Shown: positions 22,255-32,296 of the stretch, piece after piece
How positions within the stretch are numbered: position 1 is the stretch's first letter
Layout: every line of letters begins with the position of its first letter
Assembly (NCBI GenBank): GCA_001414485.1
Contig: LLEY01000165.1
Location: forward strand, 62,001-126,000
From: Calycina herbarum
Taxonomy: Eukaryota > Ascomycota > Leotiomycetes > Helotiales > Pezizellaceae
Reading direction: 5' to 3'
Length of the DNA: 64,000 nucleotides
Notes under the pieces: generated by a model
The model's database searches: none
What the model was told of the DNA's origin: nothing
The model's input: the letters and a program-made list of their open reading frames with translations, nothing else
Translations under genes and position numbers: made by a program

Positions 22255-22790
22255 GGTGCAGATTGGACTGGAGGAGGTGAAGGGTGTTGAGTTGGGTGAG
22301 GTGTTGAAATGCTGATGGTGATGAAATGACGTTGGACTGCTAGTATCTTGTTTTTTATGGCTGGATCCAAATCAATTCTCAGACAAGCGAGGCGACTCAA
22401 TACAGTAAAGAGATCAAGGCCACAAGATGTCTCACAAGACACAAAACAGAGGAGAATCAGACGTGACTAACAATGCATAGCAAAACAGTAGTGCACTGTA
22501 TTTGGAAAACATGAAAGAATCCCTCGGGCCAAACTAATACAGCACTTGCTGCTTGGAAGTTGGACTGAACCTGGAACACGTCCAACAATAATCAGGTGCA
22601 CACCTCTTTTACGCACCACAAAATGGAATGCGATATTCAATGTTAACTACGCATTCATGCAAGAAAATCAAGTTGCTTCAAAGATCCAGAATTTACCGCT
22701 CCATCAAACCTCCACTAACTTCCACCATCTTCCACAGACACATCTTCACTTCCAATTCTCACCATCACCTTCTAACCCATACCCCTCTTC

Positions 22791-22994
22791 TCACAATCTC
22801 CCCCTTCTTCTCCCCTTTTTCTCAACCCCCTTTCCAAGCCCCTTCTCACACTTCCAACCAGAGCCCATCTGTACCTCCCCCTCACGATGTCCATGTCGAC
22901 TGCCAAAGCATTCATACTCATGCTTGCAAGATCCAAAGCCAGTTTTGAGACGATGGCCACAAGAGAGGAATGTTTGGTATAAGTCGAAACACAT
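22791..22994 (-). CDS. Small Cys-rich CGH-family protein, array copy 5 (67 aa)
   Basis: The 67-aa ORF begins MCFDLYQTFLSCGHRLKTGFGSC, matching copy 4 closely over the first 20 residues. The downstream part is Gly/Lys/Arg-rich and keeps only one late cysteine (WKCEKG) instead of CxxC. This copy may therefore be degenerating, or may have changed its C-terminus. It is the rightmost unit, and its upstream block runs to about 23380. Confidence 0.55.
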   Translation of the reverse strand: MCFDLYQTFLSCGHRLKTGFGSCKHEYECFGSRHGHREGEVQMGSGWKCEKGLGKGVEKKGRRRGRL

Positions 22995-23616
22995 TTTGTA
23001 TTCAAGTAGAATGTTTAGAGAGAATGAGTGGTGAGTGTATTGAGTGTGTTGAACTGAGATGGATATTGACTCTGGGTGGAAAATTATCTGAGATGATGGA
23101 GGCTACTTGTATCTTGAATTTTTGACTCTTCTTTGTAGGACTGAGATTGAGGTGGTTTGGGATGAATTTGGATTTGGATCAACCCAAAGACAGGAGACAA
23201 GCAATGTTATAAGCAGCTTTGTCATGCTTGTGCATTCACAGACCAGAGTCTGCCACAATGTACCATATATAGAAACACCCGCATTGTATTAGAAAGCCAT
23301 GAAAGCCTGGACCAGGTATTCACAAGACAGCACTGGCTGATTGGAAGTTGCGATGAAACTTGGCATGTACTTGGGTCACTTGAGCGGGAGCCTATGAATC
23401 ATAATATTTCATTGATATTATGAATGTAGAATTGGCATTGTTTTCCTACCACTGCATTGAATATATGCCATGTGTGCTTTCCATATCAACCCCCCAAAGT
23501 CAAATTTGGGGCCAAACGTGATAATTTCTTGCTATTTCCCCATTTCAACCCCTCGAAATGCAACGATAACGCCTTAATACAATGGTACGCCAGAATACAT
23601 TTTCGGATATGCGCTC
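22995..23616. promoter_or_regulatory. Upstream block of array copy 5 and 3' flank of cap methyltransferase
   Basis: Between 23165 and 23380 lie the motifs shared with the other array units (ggatcaac, agcagctttgtc, catgaaagcc, ggctgattggaagttg). Each unit carries this block about 120-480 bp upstream of the Met-Cys ORF (further in unit 1), so it is a candidate promoter. No gene is supported in the rest. Confidence 0.45.
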
Positions 23617-25089
23617 TCAAACCTTGTAGAAGCAAAAGGCAACATAGAAAGCGGCCGCTTCCATTTCCTGGTCACTGACGAGAAGTGGGCCTCTTCCTCT
23701 TTCCCGAACACCCATGCGTTCACTCAAGGGTCCAAGTTGAGGATCATCTTTCTCAGCCTCCCAGATCTCGTCAAAGCCCTTGTGATATTGCATTTCAAGG
23801 TTGTAATCCTCGGCAAGCGAACGGAAGACTCCCCAAGGCACAACATACTCCGGTACTTCCTCAACGGCCTCGTGAAGAAAGTAGTTGTATTTCTGTCCAA
23901 AAGGTGGTCGGAAGATGCCATCTGCTGGCGTTGGTCCAGGAAATCGAACTCGGTAGATGTCATTGCTCCACTCGGCAGTCTCTTCAGCCTCACCTTCTTC
24001 ACGCTCGTCCTCTTCTGGTTTCTGAGCGGCAACTTCCCCGGCTTCTGTATCCTCCCCAGCAGGTTTATCTCCCTCTGGTTTTGGCGCAATGCGAGCGTTG
24101 AATTGTCGAACCTTCTCACTGATGACAGCAGAGTTGGGTATACAACCAATAAGTCGACCTCCTTTTTTAAGTGCACCTGCGACATTTTTCAGCATTTGTC
24201 TTGCCTTTTCCTCGCTCTCGAAAGCGTAATGCAGACAGAACATCATGCTGACAACATCAAAACCACCGCCATCAAATCTAGAAGGACCTCCCGAACCGGA
24301 AAATCCAACTTCTTGCACGATGGGTATGTCTCCTATAGATTCTCCAAAGCAATCCTTCGCATACATTTCTGCATGGAACAAGTCTGGTGGGGGTCTGTTG
24401 TCTCGGTGATCTCGTCCACCTCGACCTCTACCTCGACCACCTCCACGTCCGCGGTCTTTCATTTGTCTGTAGCGATCCTTTGCTTGGTCAATTGAAACAT
24501 CTGCTGGATCCAGACCGACGTAAAGTGCAACCTTCTGTGGCGCTTGTTGCCATTTTCCTAAATCTCCGCCCTTCCCACAGCCTAGATCGAGAACCAGCAG
24601 ACCCTTTGAAGCTGGACCCTCAGCAAAAGTCATACCTCCACGTTCTTGAACTCCCGGGGTATAATCTTCGTTGGGTGAGAACTTCTGAATAATTGTACTC
24701 TTGATCCAGTTGTTGAAGCTTCTAAGCCCTTTGATGCGACTATCCGTTTTGCGCCATTCTCGGCCTCGCTCCGGAACGGTATTGTAATGTTGTTTTACAG
24801 CATCGTGAATGCCTTGCTTGGTGATAGCAGCTTCCAACTCCTTCTCGCGCTCAAGTTGCTTTTGTCGAATGTGCTCTTGCTCTGCGTCTGTAATCCGAGC
24901 TCGCTTGCCGGGTCGTTTCTGCTTTCGAACCTCGGGTTGAGGTGAAGGTGTGCGTTGGCGCTTGTACGGATTGTTTGAAGGTGAGGCCGCGCCTTTGGAA
25001 TCTCCTCTGCGTTTTTTCGCGGGTTCAAGTTTTGTAGCATTGAAAGGCTGAGGTTGCTCCTCGATGGGAGAGGTGTTTTCACCCGCCAT
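23617..25089 (-). CDS. ABD1: mRNA cap guanine-N7 methyltransferase
   Basis: Transfers methyl from SAM to the N7 of the cap guanosine in the nucleus. Intronless, 490 aa. Residues 1-80 are a basic, disordered leader (KKRR, PYKRQR, KRPGKRAR). The methyltransferase domain follows: AVKQHYNTVPERGREWR, RSFNNWIKS, SAM motif I VLDLGCGKGGDLGKW (about 166-180), YVGLDPADVSIDQAKDRY, DVVSMMFCLHYAFESEEKA, and the cap-site segment FGQKYNYFLHEAVEEVPEYVVPW. An Arg-Gly-rich insertion sits at about 212-231 (RGRGGGRGRGRGG) between motif strands. A second low-complexity Glu-rich insert is near 340-370. The gene is divergent from Rpn7, sharing a 380-bp promoter. Confidence 0.95.
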   Translation of the reverse strand: MAGENTSPIEEQPQPFNATKLEPAKKRRGDSKGAASPSNNPYKRQRTPSPQPEVRKQKRPGKRARITDAEQEHIRQKQLEREKELEAAITKQGIHDAVKQHYNTVPERGREWRKTDSRIKGLRSFNNWIKSTIIQKFSPNEDYTPGVQERGGMTFAEGPASKGLLVLDLGCGKGGDLGKWQQAPQKVALYVGLDPADVSIDQAKDRYRQMKDRGRGGGRGRGRGGRDHRDNRPPPDLFHAEMYAKDCFGESIGDIPIVQEVGFSGSGGPSRFDGGGFDVVSMMFCLHYAFESEEKARQMLKNVAGALKKGGRLIGCIPNSAVISEKVRQFNARIAPKPEGDKPAGEDTEAGEVAAQKPEEDEREEGEAEETAEWSNDIYRVRFPGPTPADGIFRPPFGQKYNYFLHEAVEEVPEYVVPWGVFRSLAEDYNLEMQYHKGFDEIWEAEKDDPQLGPLSERMGVRERGRGPLLVSDQEMEAAAFYVAFCFYKV

Positions 25090-25469
25090 GTTGAAAGGAA
25101 TTGGTGTTGCTTTTTGTGAAGGTACTCGGATTTGGGAATTGAATGCGACTCGAAATATTGCGTGTAGATACTGTTACCTACTGTGAGGTTGTGTTGTGTA
25201 AATTGTAAAAGATGTGGAAGATAGGCAAGTGCTAGAGGTTCACGCCGGGGGTTGAAATAATGCCTGCAATTGGGTGGGTCGTGATGCTATTGTGCCGCGT
25301 CGCGCTAGTGCCTGGAATCTTGGCTTAGGTGCTTTGGGAAGGGAAGCTTCAATACAAGACCATCAACACCGACATCTCCAGCTACGAGTGACAAACCCAC
25401 GCTACGAGACTTCAAGCGCACACTACTCTACCTAGTCTTTAGTTACTCACGCTACATCCCAAATTCAAG
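25090..25469. promoter_or_regulatory. Divergent promoter region, cap methyltransferase / Rpn7
   Basis: The 380 bp lie head-to-head between two housekeeping genes and contain no coding frame. No specific operator motif could be identified. Confidence 0.6.
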
Positions 25470-27028
25470 ATGGGTTCCGATCCTCAATACGCAAAGTACC
25501 CTCTGCTACCACTCTCCCAGCACATATTTACCCTCACCAACTCATCATCGCCCAAAGCAACCCAACAGGCATCTCTGAAAAACCTTCAAGATGCCATCAC
25601 TCAGCACAAGATGGCTCCTCTCTACCGATACCTCGCACACCCATCGGAAGGAATCTTAAATGCCGAGAGCTCTTCACATCCTGCGAAGCCCTCTGGTCGG
25701 AAACCTAGTGCAGCTGGTCTGGTGGCAAGCAAGAACTCAATACCCAAAGTTGATTTACCGTGGGACGAGTCTATATATGAGAAGCTGAAGAAGGAGAATG
25801 AGGAGGAACTGGAAGGCTTCAAGAAGGAGGAGGAAGAGGCTGAGGAGAAGGCTGGAGAAACCGAAGTACAGGCTGCAAGAGGAAAGCGAGCAGAATTCTG
25901 GGCTCGAGTGGGCGATAAGGTATGAAGGCACGGCACCCGGAATTGAAATGTGCTAATGAGATACGTTATAGGACCAAGCCATTGCAGCGTACGAGGAAGT
26001 ATTTGAGAAGACGGGCGTTTTAGGAACGAAGATTGACCTCGTGCTCGCAATTATTCGTATGGGGCTATTTTATGGCGATAAGTTACTTGTTAAGAAGCAA
26101 GTCGACCGAGCGAAGGCATTGGTGGAGAGTGGAGGAGATTGGGATCGCAGAAATCGATTAAAGGCATACCATGGCCTGTATCTCCTCACAACCCGGTCTT
26201 ACAATCTTGCGGCTCCTCTTCTTCTCGACAGTCTATCAACATTCACAAGCTACGAACTTTGTAGCTACTCTTCGCTCGTTGTATATGCTGTTTTGGCTGG
26301 GTCAGTTTCCTTGAAGCGTGTTGACTTCAAGTCGAAAGTTGTTGATGCTCCAGAAATCAAGGCAATCTTGGGTGATGGAGAGGACAAGTTGTTGGCTCTT
26401 TCTGGGGCAATTTCTGCTGGTCCTGGTGCCGACGAGGAGATGAAGGATGCTTCATCAGCAACCCCTGGCGGTGCTAAGACTGCTGTCAATCTGACCACCT
26501 TGGGAAGCGAGCAGCCGGACGCAGAGGAGGCTATTGACTTTTCACCACTTGCTGAACTTGTGGGCAGCTTGTATACCGGAAGCTACCGTTCTTTCTTCGG
26601 TGCCTTGGCCTCTGTTGAAGTCAACTTTTTGACTCAGGACAGATATCTTTACGAGCACCGTGGGTGGTTTGTCCGTGAGATGCGACTCCGAGCCTATCAA
26701 CAATTGCTCCAGAGTTATCGTGTTGTAGGCCTCGAGAGCATGGCTAACGACTTTGGTGTTTCGGTTGATTTCCTTGATCGGTATGTGACTTCTACTTGAA
26801 CATGAGACTCTCCACTAACATACATTTAGGGATTTGGCCAAGTTTATTGCAGCAGAGCGAATTCCATGTACTATTGATCGTGTCACTGGTAAGGGTATCA
26901 TTGAAACCAACCGACCAGATTCCAAGAATAAGCAGTACAACGATGTTGTAAAGCAGGGAGATCAGCTTATCACCAAGTTGCAAAAGTACGGACAGGCAGT
27001 TAGATTGAGAGGCAGTGAGCGTGCTTAG
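25470..27028 (+). CDS. RPN7: 26S proteasome regulatory subunit Rpn7 (PSMD6)
   Basis: Lid subunit of the 19S regulatory particle, needed for lid assembly. Exons 25470-25919, 25972-26780 and 26830-27028 give 485 aa. Typical features are YPLLPLSQHIF at the start, an acidic coiled segment rich in Glu/Lys (about 105-135), the TPR-like 26S_PSMD6 region (AIAAYEEVFEKTGVLGTKID, RIGLFYGD-like RMGLFYGD), and a C-terminal PCI domain (SYRSFFGALA, YLYEHRGWFVREMRLRAYQQLLQSY, then GKGIIETNRPDSKNKQY). It has a normal family structure apart from a Gly/Ala/Pro-rich insert around DEEMKDASSATPGGAK. It is divergently transcribed from the cap methyltransferase. Confidence 0.96.
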
Positions 27029-27270
27029 AGCTGTAACTGGGTCATCGGTGCATACCTGTTATTGTAAGATATTGCAGCAAGTAGACCATCGTGCGTAGCA
27101 TGAACAAAATTATTATTTAAAAAATATCTACATGAGCCGCCTCGTTTCTTGGCCTGGGCGTGGCCGCTTTTACAAATATTCATCACGTGGAGAATCCTTG
27201 AGCCCTCCGTTTGTACTTCTACGCCTGACCTTCTTCGTCCTGAGATTGCAAGCAAAACACCATTCCCATC

Positions 27271-28716
27271 ATGGCGCCGTGTATTCTTTTTGCGAAGGGC
27301 AATTGCAAGTTTGGAGACAGATGCCAGTTTGTCCACGATGTGGCTGGCATCTTCTCAAGGTGAGCTTGCTTCACCTGTATGACCGACCTGTTGATATGTT
27401 GGATTAATCAAGTTTTTATATTTTAGCTACCAACTCTAGCTCAATACCTCTTGGACCGAAAGTTCATCAAGACTCAAAACCTCCTCCTAGGCCTACCAAA
27501 CCAACGCAGAATATTTCCCATGATGGGCCAAGAGTCAAAGTATCTCGCAAGCAAGCGGAAGAGGCCAGAATGTTGAAAGGACTTGGCGATTATGTGAATA
27601 ATCTCTATGCCGGGGGTTCAGTAGAATATGACGAACCTGTCGAGATACAAAATTACCAATTTGTAGCCTCGTACGGTTGGAAAGACGTTGCGCATCCAAC
27701 TATCTATGTTCCGGGTTCGTTCTTATCCCAAAAGACGTTGAGACCAGAATCTGATCATTGATAGGCTACCCTCCCAAGTACACACCAAAGGCAGTACCTT
27801 TCCAGATGCAGCGAGACAATGTCAGTAAACCGCCGAAAAAGCTCCGGCTGCGGCTGTTGATCCTCTTTTTCAGTCTCTACTTCATATCAACCCAGAGTTC
27901 AACATGTCCGACATCGAGATCGTGACTGATCGCAACAGCCTGCGAAAATTACTCGGCTTTGCTTCCAATGTTACTGCACAGTGGCGTATTGAAGTCGACA
28001 TGATCGCAGACACCATGTTCTTCTCTCAATAGGAGGAGTTTCGACAGATGCTTATAAATGGCCAGCAAGATTCAGGTTATGGTCATGCATTCGAGGAATC
28101 GGTAACCCAACAGGGCGTACAAGATTGCATGCACTACGAAAGAGTGGTACAATACGAAATTGGAGGGTTAAAGTGTATGGTTAGGTATGAAGCAGATGCT
28201 TCCATCGACGATGGCGAGAATCCCCACACGGAGGAGGAGACCACGGAAGATCCTGTGCCACCAAAGGCCTCACGTCCAGTCCTCAAACCACCATACAAAC
28301 TTGTCCATGTCATACCCCGCGGTCGACTGGTTGACCCGACTTCGATAATCGAGATCAAATCCCACACCACGCCCAAATTCAATTTCAACAAAACGCTTCC
28401 GCAGTTGTGGTTTGCTCAAACGAAGTTTCTTTGTGCGGGCCGTCATCGGGAGGGGCTTGTAAATGAAAAGTTAGAGGTGCGAGATATGAGCAAAGAGCTT
28501 GAGAAGTGGCAGATGCAGAATCAGGATAATTTGAAGCATATGGTGGAAGTCATCAAGCAGATTAGGGAGATCGCTGAGACGGTCAGGAAATGTACGATTG
28601 TTTGTAGGGTAGTCGATGGGAGGAAGTGCTTGAGTGTTTTCAAGCGAGAGGGCGAGTTTGCGATTCGACCGGAGGTGGTGGGGAAATGTTGGAGAACAGA
28701 ATCAGTAGGTAAATAA
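27271..28716 (+). pseudogene. CCCH zinc-finger gene interrupted by an in-frame TAG
   Basis: Exons 27271-27359, 27440-27714, 27765-27820 and 27874-28716 join in frame with GT-AG signals (421 codons). The start encodes a CCCH finger (C-x7-C-x5-C-x3-H; CILFAKGNCKFGDRCQFVH). The later part contains FNMSDIEIVTDRNSLRKLLGF, a signature of a fungal family often annotated, doubtfully, as geranylgeranyl-pyrophosphate synthetase-like. A TAG at 28030-28032 follows MFFSQ, but the frame continues with conserved-looking sequence (GYGHAFEESVTQQ; HVIPRGRLVDPTSIIEIKSHT). The third intron uses a GTCAGT donor. Nothing upstream offers an intron removing the TAG without losing conserved residues. Either a recent nonsense mutation, an error, or a truncated protein of about 190 aa. 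Confidence 0.6.
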
Positions 28717-29123
28717 AGTATGCTCTGGGAGGAGGCTCCAGTATGTCAGCCACTGGAATTTGACCTACATCAGTAAGAAACCTTGCCTTACTCTGTGAAT
28801 AATTTCTTTCTCGTTACTTGAGTATATCTCGAAGAATCAAGGAACTGGCTTTCTAATTATTCTCAAAAAATACTTTTAAATGTCCTAGACCGGTTCGTGT
28901 TTACATTCGAAGTGAAAGTGGGTGTTCACAGAGTGATGCTCACTTTACCTACAATTTTGCTCCTATTGACTTGGTCTTTCTGCAGGAGGCAGGAAAGGTC
29001 TATGGAGTCAAATCTGTTAAGGGGCAGAATGTCGGATCAACTACACAAACGCCGAGGAAAGAAGTTGTATTATTTCCATATATTTCCATACTTTCCAAAT
29101 AGCGCAACTTGACAGCACAAGCC
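28717..29123. other. Intergenic region, nothing recognised
   Basis: Convergent 3' flanks of the CCCH gene and the CmcJ-like gene. A 71-aa frame at 28897-29112 has no recognisable features. Confidence 0.4.
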
Positions 29124-30005
29124 TCATTCTATTTCGCTGCCCTTCACCAACCCAGCCGCCGCTTGTTCGCCATAAAATACCAAGCACCTAACTTCAATAC
29201 TCTGTCTCGACTCCTCTTCTCGATAAACAGGGTCTTCAAAAGAGCAATGTAGTGCCCTTCTCGCAACCCCCTTCTCAGAATCAAAACACTTGATCAGCAA
29301 CACCTCCTCCGTCCCAAGCTGGTGTTTAAAATACCACTTATGCTTCGGATTATGTCTCACCACCCATTGCTCCCCAGGAAATCCATTATCCACAATCCCC
29401 GCCGCAACGAGATCTTCATCTGGGACCGTATTGGCGTCCGCCACTGCCACAGGATCTTTTGTGATTGTCTTGATCGGACGCCATACATTTATGATCTGGT
29501 ATCTCTTCTTGAGCAATTCGTCTGCTTCATCCGGTAATTCCCATCTCAAACGTTTCTCCGCCCCTTCATAACTCTGATCAACATGCGTTTTGGTGACGGG
29601 TCCTCTATTCGCAGCGATCACACCGTTGAGATGATGCCAATGTGTCGGTCCCCGCCTAACTTTATGATTGAAGATGTGGATTCGATTCGCTCGCGTCACT
29701 TCCTGCAACAGCTCCTTGCAGTCTAGATAATATTCCTCTTGAATTTTCTTATCGTCCAGAAATTCGGTTTCCTTGCTGGGATGATGATGGTATTGGAATC
29801 CGTTGCCGTCGAGAGTATAATGCTTTTCTTCCCCGTTGATGTCTGAGATCTCGAATGTGTGAGATACGTGTGGTCGGTCGTTGACTATTTTGCCTTTTCC
29901 AATGATTATGGGGGATGGTGCGAAGCCGTTACCTGGGTCGTCCCAATAATCCAAGGTGGTTAATACGTTGTGCTTCGCTTGCTGGACAAGAGTTTCGGTC
30001 GCCAT
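29124..30005 (-). CDS. CmcJ/NvfI (AsaB)-like Fe(II)-dependent oxidoreductase family protein
   Basis: Intronless, 293 aa. Motifs match the fungal family that includes AsaB-, GA4-desaturase-like and 7-alpha-cephem-methoxylase-like proteins. These are THVDQSYEGAEKRL (HxD iron ligands), YQIINVWRPIKTITKDPVAVAD in the middle, then HNPKHKWYFKHQLGTEEVLLIKCFDS and a late ALHCSFEDP carrying the presumed distal His. This supports a mononuclear iron hydroxylase or desaturase fold acting on small molecules. No secondary-metabolite backbone gene is nearby, so the substrate is unknown. Start ATG 30005 is the first in frame and gives the normal family length. Confidence 0.87.
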   Translation of the reverse strand: MATETLVQQAKHNVLTTLDYWDDPGNGFAPSPIIIGKGKIVNDRPHVSHTFEISDINGEEKHYTLDGNGFQYHHHPSKETEFLDDKKIQEEYYLDCKELLQEVTRANRIHIFNHKVRRGPTHWHHLNGVIAANRGPVTKTHVDQSYEGAEKRLRWELPDEADELLKKRYQIINVWRPIKTITKDPVAVADANTVPDEDLVAAGIVDNGFPGEQWVVRHNPKHKWYFKHQLGTEEVLLIKCFDSEKGVARRALHCSFEDPVYREEESRQSIEVRCLVFYGEQAAAGLVKGSEIE

Positions 30006-30494
30006 TTTGTGGTTTCAAATGAAATTCAGTTTCTGAATATTGATGATGCTTTGGACGTTGCGATGTGTTCAGTTTTTGAAGATGAAAGTCTTACATCTTC
30101 CGCCTTCTTTTAGCCTGAATGGCAATACAGCTTGTTCGGCCCCATTAGCAGTCTTTTTCTCTAGAACGTCAATGAAAAGAGGGGTTTCGACAGCGAGTAC
30201 AAAAAATTCGGCTTTATGAATGCATCCATTGTGTCAAATATTCTAGGGTGATATCTCGTGTTGTTTGAAAAGGTGAGGTTGTTTGATATGTCACTTCTCT
30301 AATTCTCTTTGGTCATTTGAATAAATAGTTTCGGTTGTTCTCAAATATCTTGAACAACAAGTAGGTATGCGAAAATTTTTAGGGATATCTGCGGAGTACG
30401 TTGGCTCGTCACCCCGCGGTGTTGCTTCAATTTACAAAAGTACCAACCTCTACAGCTCGACGCAAATAAGATAGAAACTTTCGAAGTTCCGAAA
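30006..30494. other. Intergenic region upstream of both flanking genes
   Basis: Head-to-head spacer between the CmcJ-like gene and the broken SET gene. No frame or repeat of note. It may have contained the lost 5' part of the SET gene, but I cannot recognise it. Confidence 0.4.
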
Positions 30495-31350
30495 ATGAGT
30501 AGAAAGCCCAAACGCTGCGACGCAAAATTTTGCAGCAGGGAATGTGTCGATTCCGCTCGTGCATCGTATCACTATGCTATCTGTGGCAAAGACTTCAAGT
30601 GGCTTGAGAAATCTTCGGCGCCGTCGAGTGAAATGGCAGCAGATTACCAGAATGATGGAGTTTTATGGTTGGGAATTTTAGCGACTTGTGTTCAAAGCGG
30701 ATTGCATCCTCTTGATCACCCTCTCATCGCTGGTCTCACACCTAACTATGAAGGCGATGAAAATGTGCCGAGACGGTGGCTACTAGCTGACCATCTCGAT
30801 GTTCCTCATCGTATTTTGACCATGTTGGCCAAGTGTGGATATCTTTACGGATATGAGATTTGATACCTGGGTGTTGCAGACCGTATGGGCACGTTTAGCG
30901 AATAACTGCAGAGGAGTGGCAACAAAACTGGCCTCTCGAGATTTAAATCCACTTTATTCATTCTTAAATCACGTTAGTATAAACACCTCCCCTCACCTCT
31001 TTCCTAGGCTAAACACCACGCAGAGTTGTGATCCAAATGCCGAAGACAAGGATTTCGCTTCCACAATACCCATGAAAGATGTGGTGTCAGCCAAGTCCTC
31101 GACAAGAGCAATCATCGCCAAACGACAAATCAAAAAGGGAGAGGAGATATTCATATCATACCTCGACGAGGAGAAACTCCTCGAAACTACAAAGCAGAGA
31201 AAAGCGAATTTAAAGTGGTGGCTTCCAAGGGACTGTCAGTGCTCGAGGTGTTTAGGGAAGTCGTCATATTCGATTGGAGAAGCAACTTCCCAAATATCGA
31301 TGCAGAAATCAAAGAACGAAATTTCATGCATGGCCTCGCAGACGCGCTAA
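30495..31350 (+). pseudogene. Broken SET-domain gene (frameshift, probably 5' truncated)
   Basis: Frame 1 from ATG 30495 encodes CDAKFCSRECVDSARASYHYAICGKDF, like the second half of a MYND zinc finger, then a helical linker to AKCGYLYG and stop. At about 30833 the frame must shift by one base to continue as DMRFDTWVLQTVWARLANNCRG. A 51-bp intron (30973-31023) then rejoins NH to SCDPNAEDKDF, restoring the SET core, followed by KKGEEIFISYLDEE (catalytic Tyr present) and a CQCSRC post-SET motif. No splice sites explain the shift, so a 1-bp deletion is likely. The first half of the SET domain expected before MYND is missing. It is a different subfamily from the SET gene at 2.4-3.5 kb. Confidence 0.75.
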
Positions 31351-32296
31351 AGAGAGGCCTTAAATCAAAAAGATTGGGCAAGCCTTTTGATCAAATCTAC
31401 CGCTTGTAGCCAATATTTGAGGAGGAAAGACGGAGTGCGAGGCAAGTCGTGTATTCAAATAGAGAATGGTAGTAATCGGGATAGTTGTGCGCGTCTTGTG
31501 TGGTCTCCCTTTCGTGGGCACTACTCGGTAGGATTGTTATGCCGTCATCCGTTACCGCGGTACATTCATCGAATCGCGATATGGGAGTATTTAAAGCTAT
31601 CGGGGGGATGTATATCTCGTTCGTTTTGGTAGTAAATGAGGTATGGAATAAGATCCTACTACTCTCAATATAGGTAGTGGAGAAGACTTTATGCAGGAGC
31701 TCAAGAGACACGCGGAGAAGGGTCCAGTGAATGAAAAAAGCAATACTTGGTTCATTTCAACCCCTGGTGGTGGAAGAATTCCGAATGTTCATTTGCCTAG
31801 TCAAAAACGTGGGAGTGATTAGTATAGTTACGAAGTCAGGAGAAATAGTGAGCACAAACATAGCACGGTATTATTACCAAAATACTTCGACATTGTCAAA
31901 CTGTTCGCTTAAGAACATGCTCTGTGCACACCCCCTTTTTCATTGCTCAAGGAAACCTTGGAAACGTACCGATATTGTTCAAGAGTATTTTTCAATGCTA
32001 TTACAGCGAAATGCAACTACGAGCCACCGATATTCTCCTTCTTGATATTTTCTGAAGGCATGCATCATAACCCCTTTCCTCGGTCCCAGTGACGAGATTA
32101 CTCCGACCTTTTTTTTGACACTCCAAGGATAAAATAGCTCAGTTGAATAGACAATCGATAATCTGCGAGAGGAGTTATTTCTCTTATATTTCGAACTTCT
32201 ATCTATTCTGCATTCCCCCCAAAACGCCCCTTTGCTAATCTACCCACCTAACCATCTTCCCATACGCCGAGAACCCCTAAAGACAAAGCAACAAAC
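31351..32296. other. Intergenic region with unassigned reading frames
   Basis: Short frames only. One without an ATG, about 31677-31820, reads EDFMQELKRHAEKGP...SNTWFISTPGGGR and ends with a stop. It could be the tail of a decayed gene, perhaps the broken SET gene. Not called. Confidence 0.35.

Larger units (their letters stand above)
18514..23400 (-). repeat. Tandem array of five diverged units with small Cys-rich genes
   Basis: Five units of roughly 0.75-1.1 kb (after removing a 440-bp transposon plus duplication) repeat in the same order. Each has a short spacer resembling cttcactcaactagg, a minus-strand 62-72 aa ORF starting Met-Cys, GTGTTGAAGTG-type simple repeats, and an upstream block with the motifs gatcaac, ataaagagctg, aacatcagtgc, catgaaag and gctgattggaagttg. 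The copies are clearly diverged at DNA level, so this is an old local amplification. The coding copies retain all key cysteines, while the noncoding parts have changed more. Confidence 0.8.

Noticed and set aside
22098..22442. 114-aa minus frame
   Set aside because: It overlaps array copy 4 in another frame and lacks the family cysteine pattern.
23737..24495. 252-aa plus-strand frame
   Set aside because: It is antisense to the cap methyltransferase, whose motifs are unambiguous.
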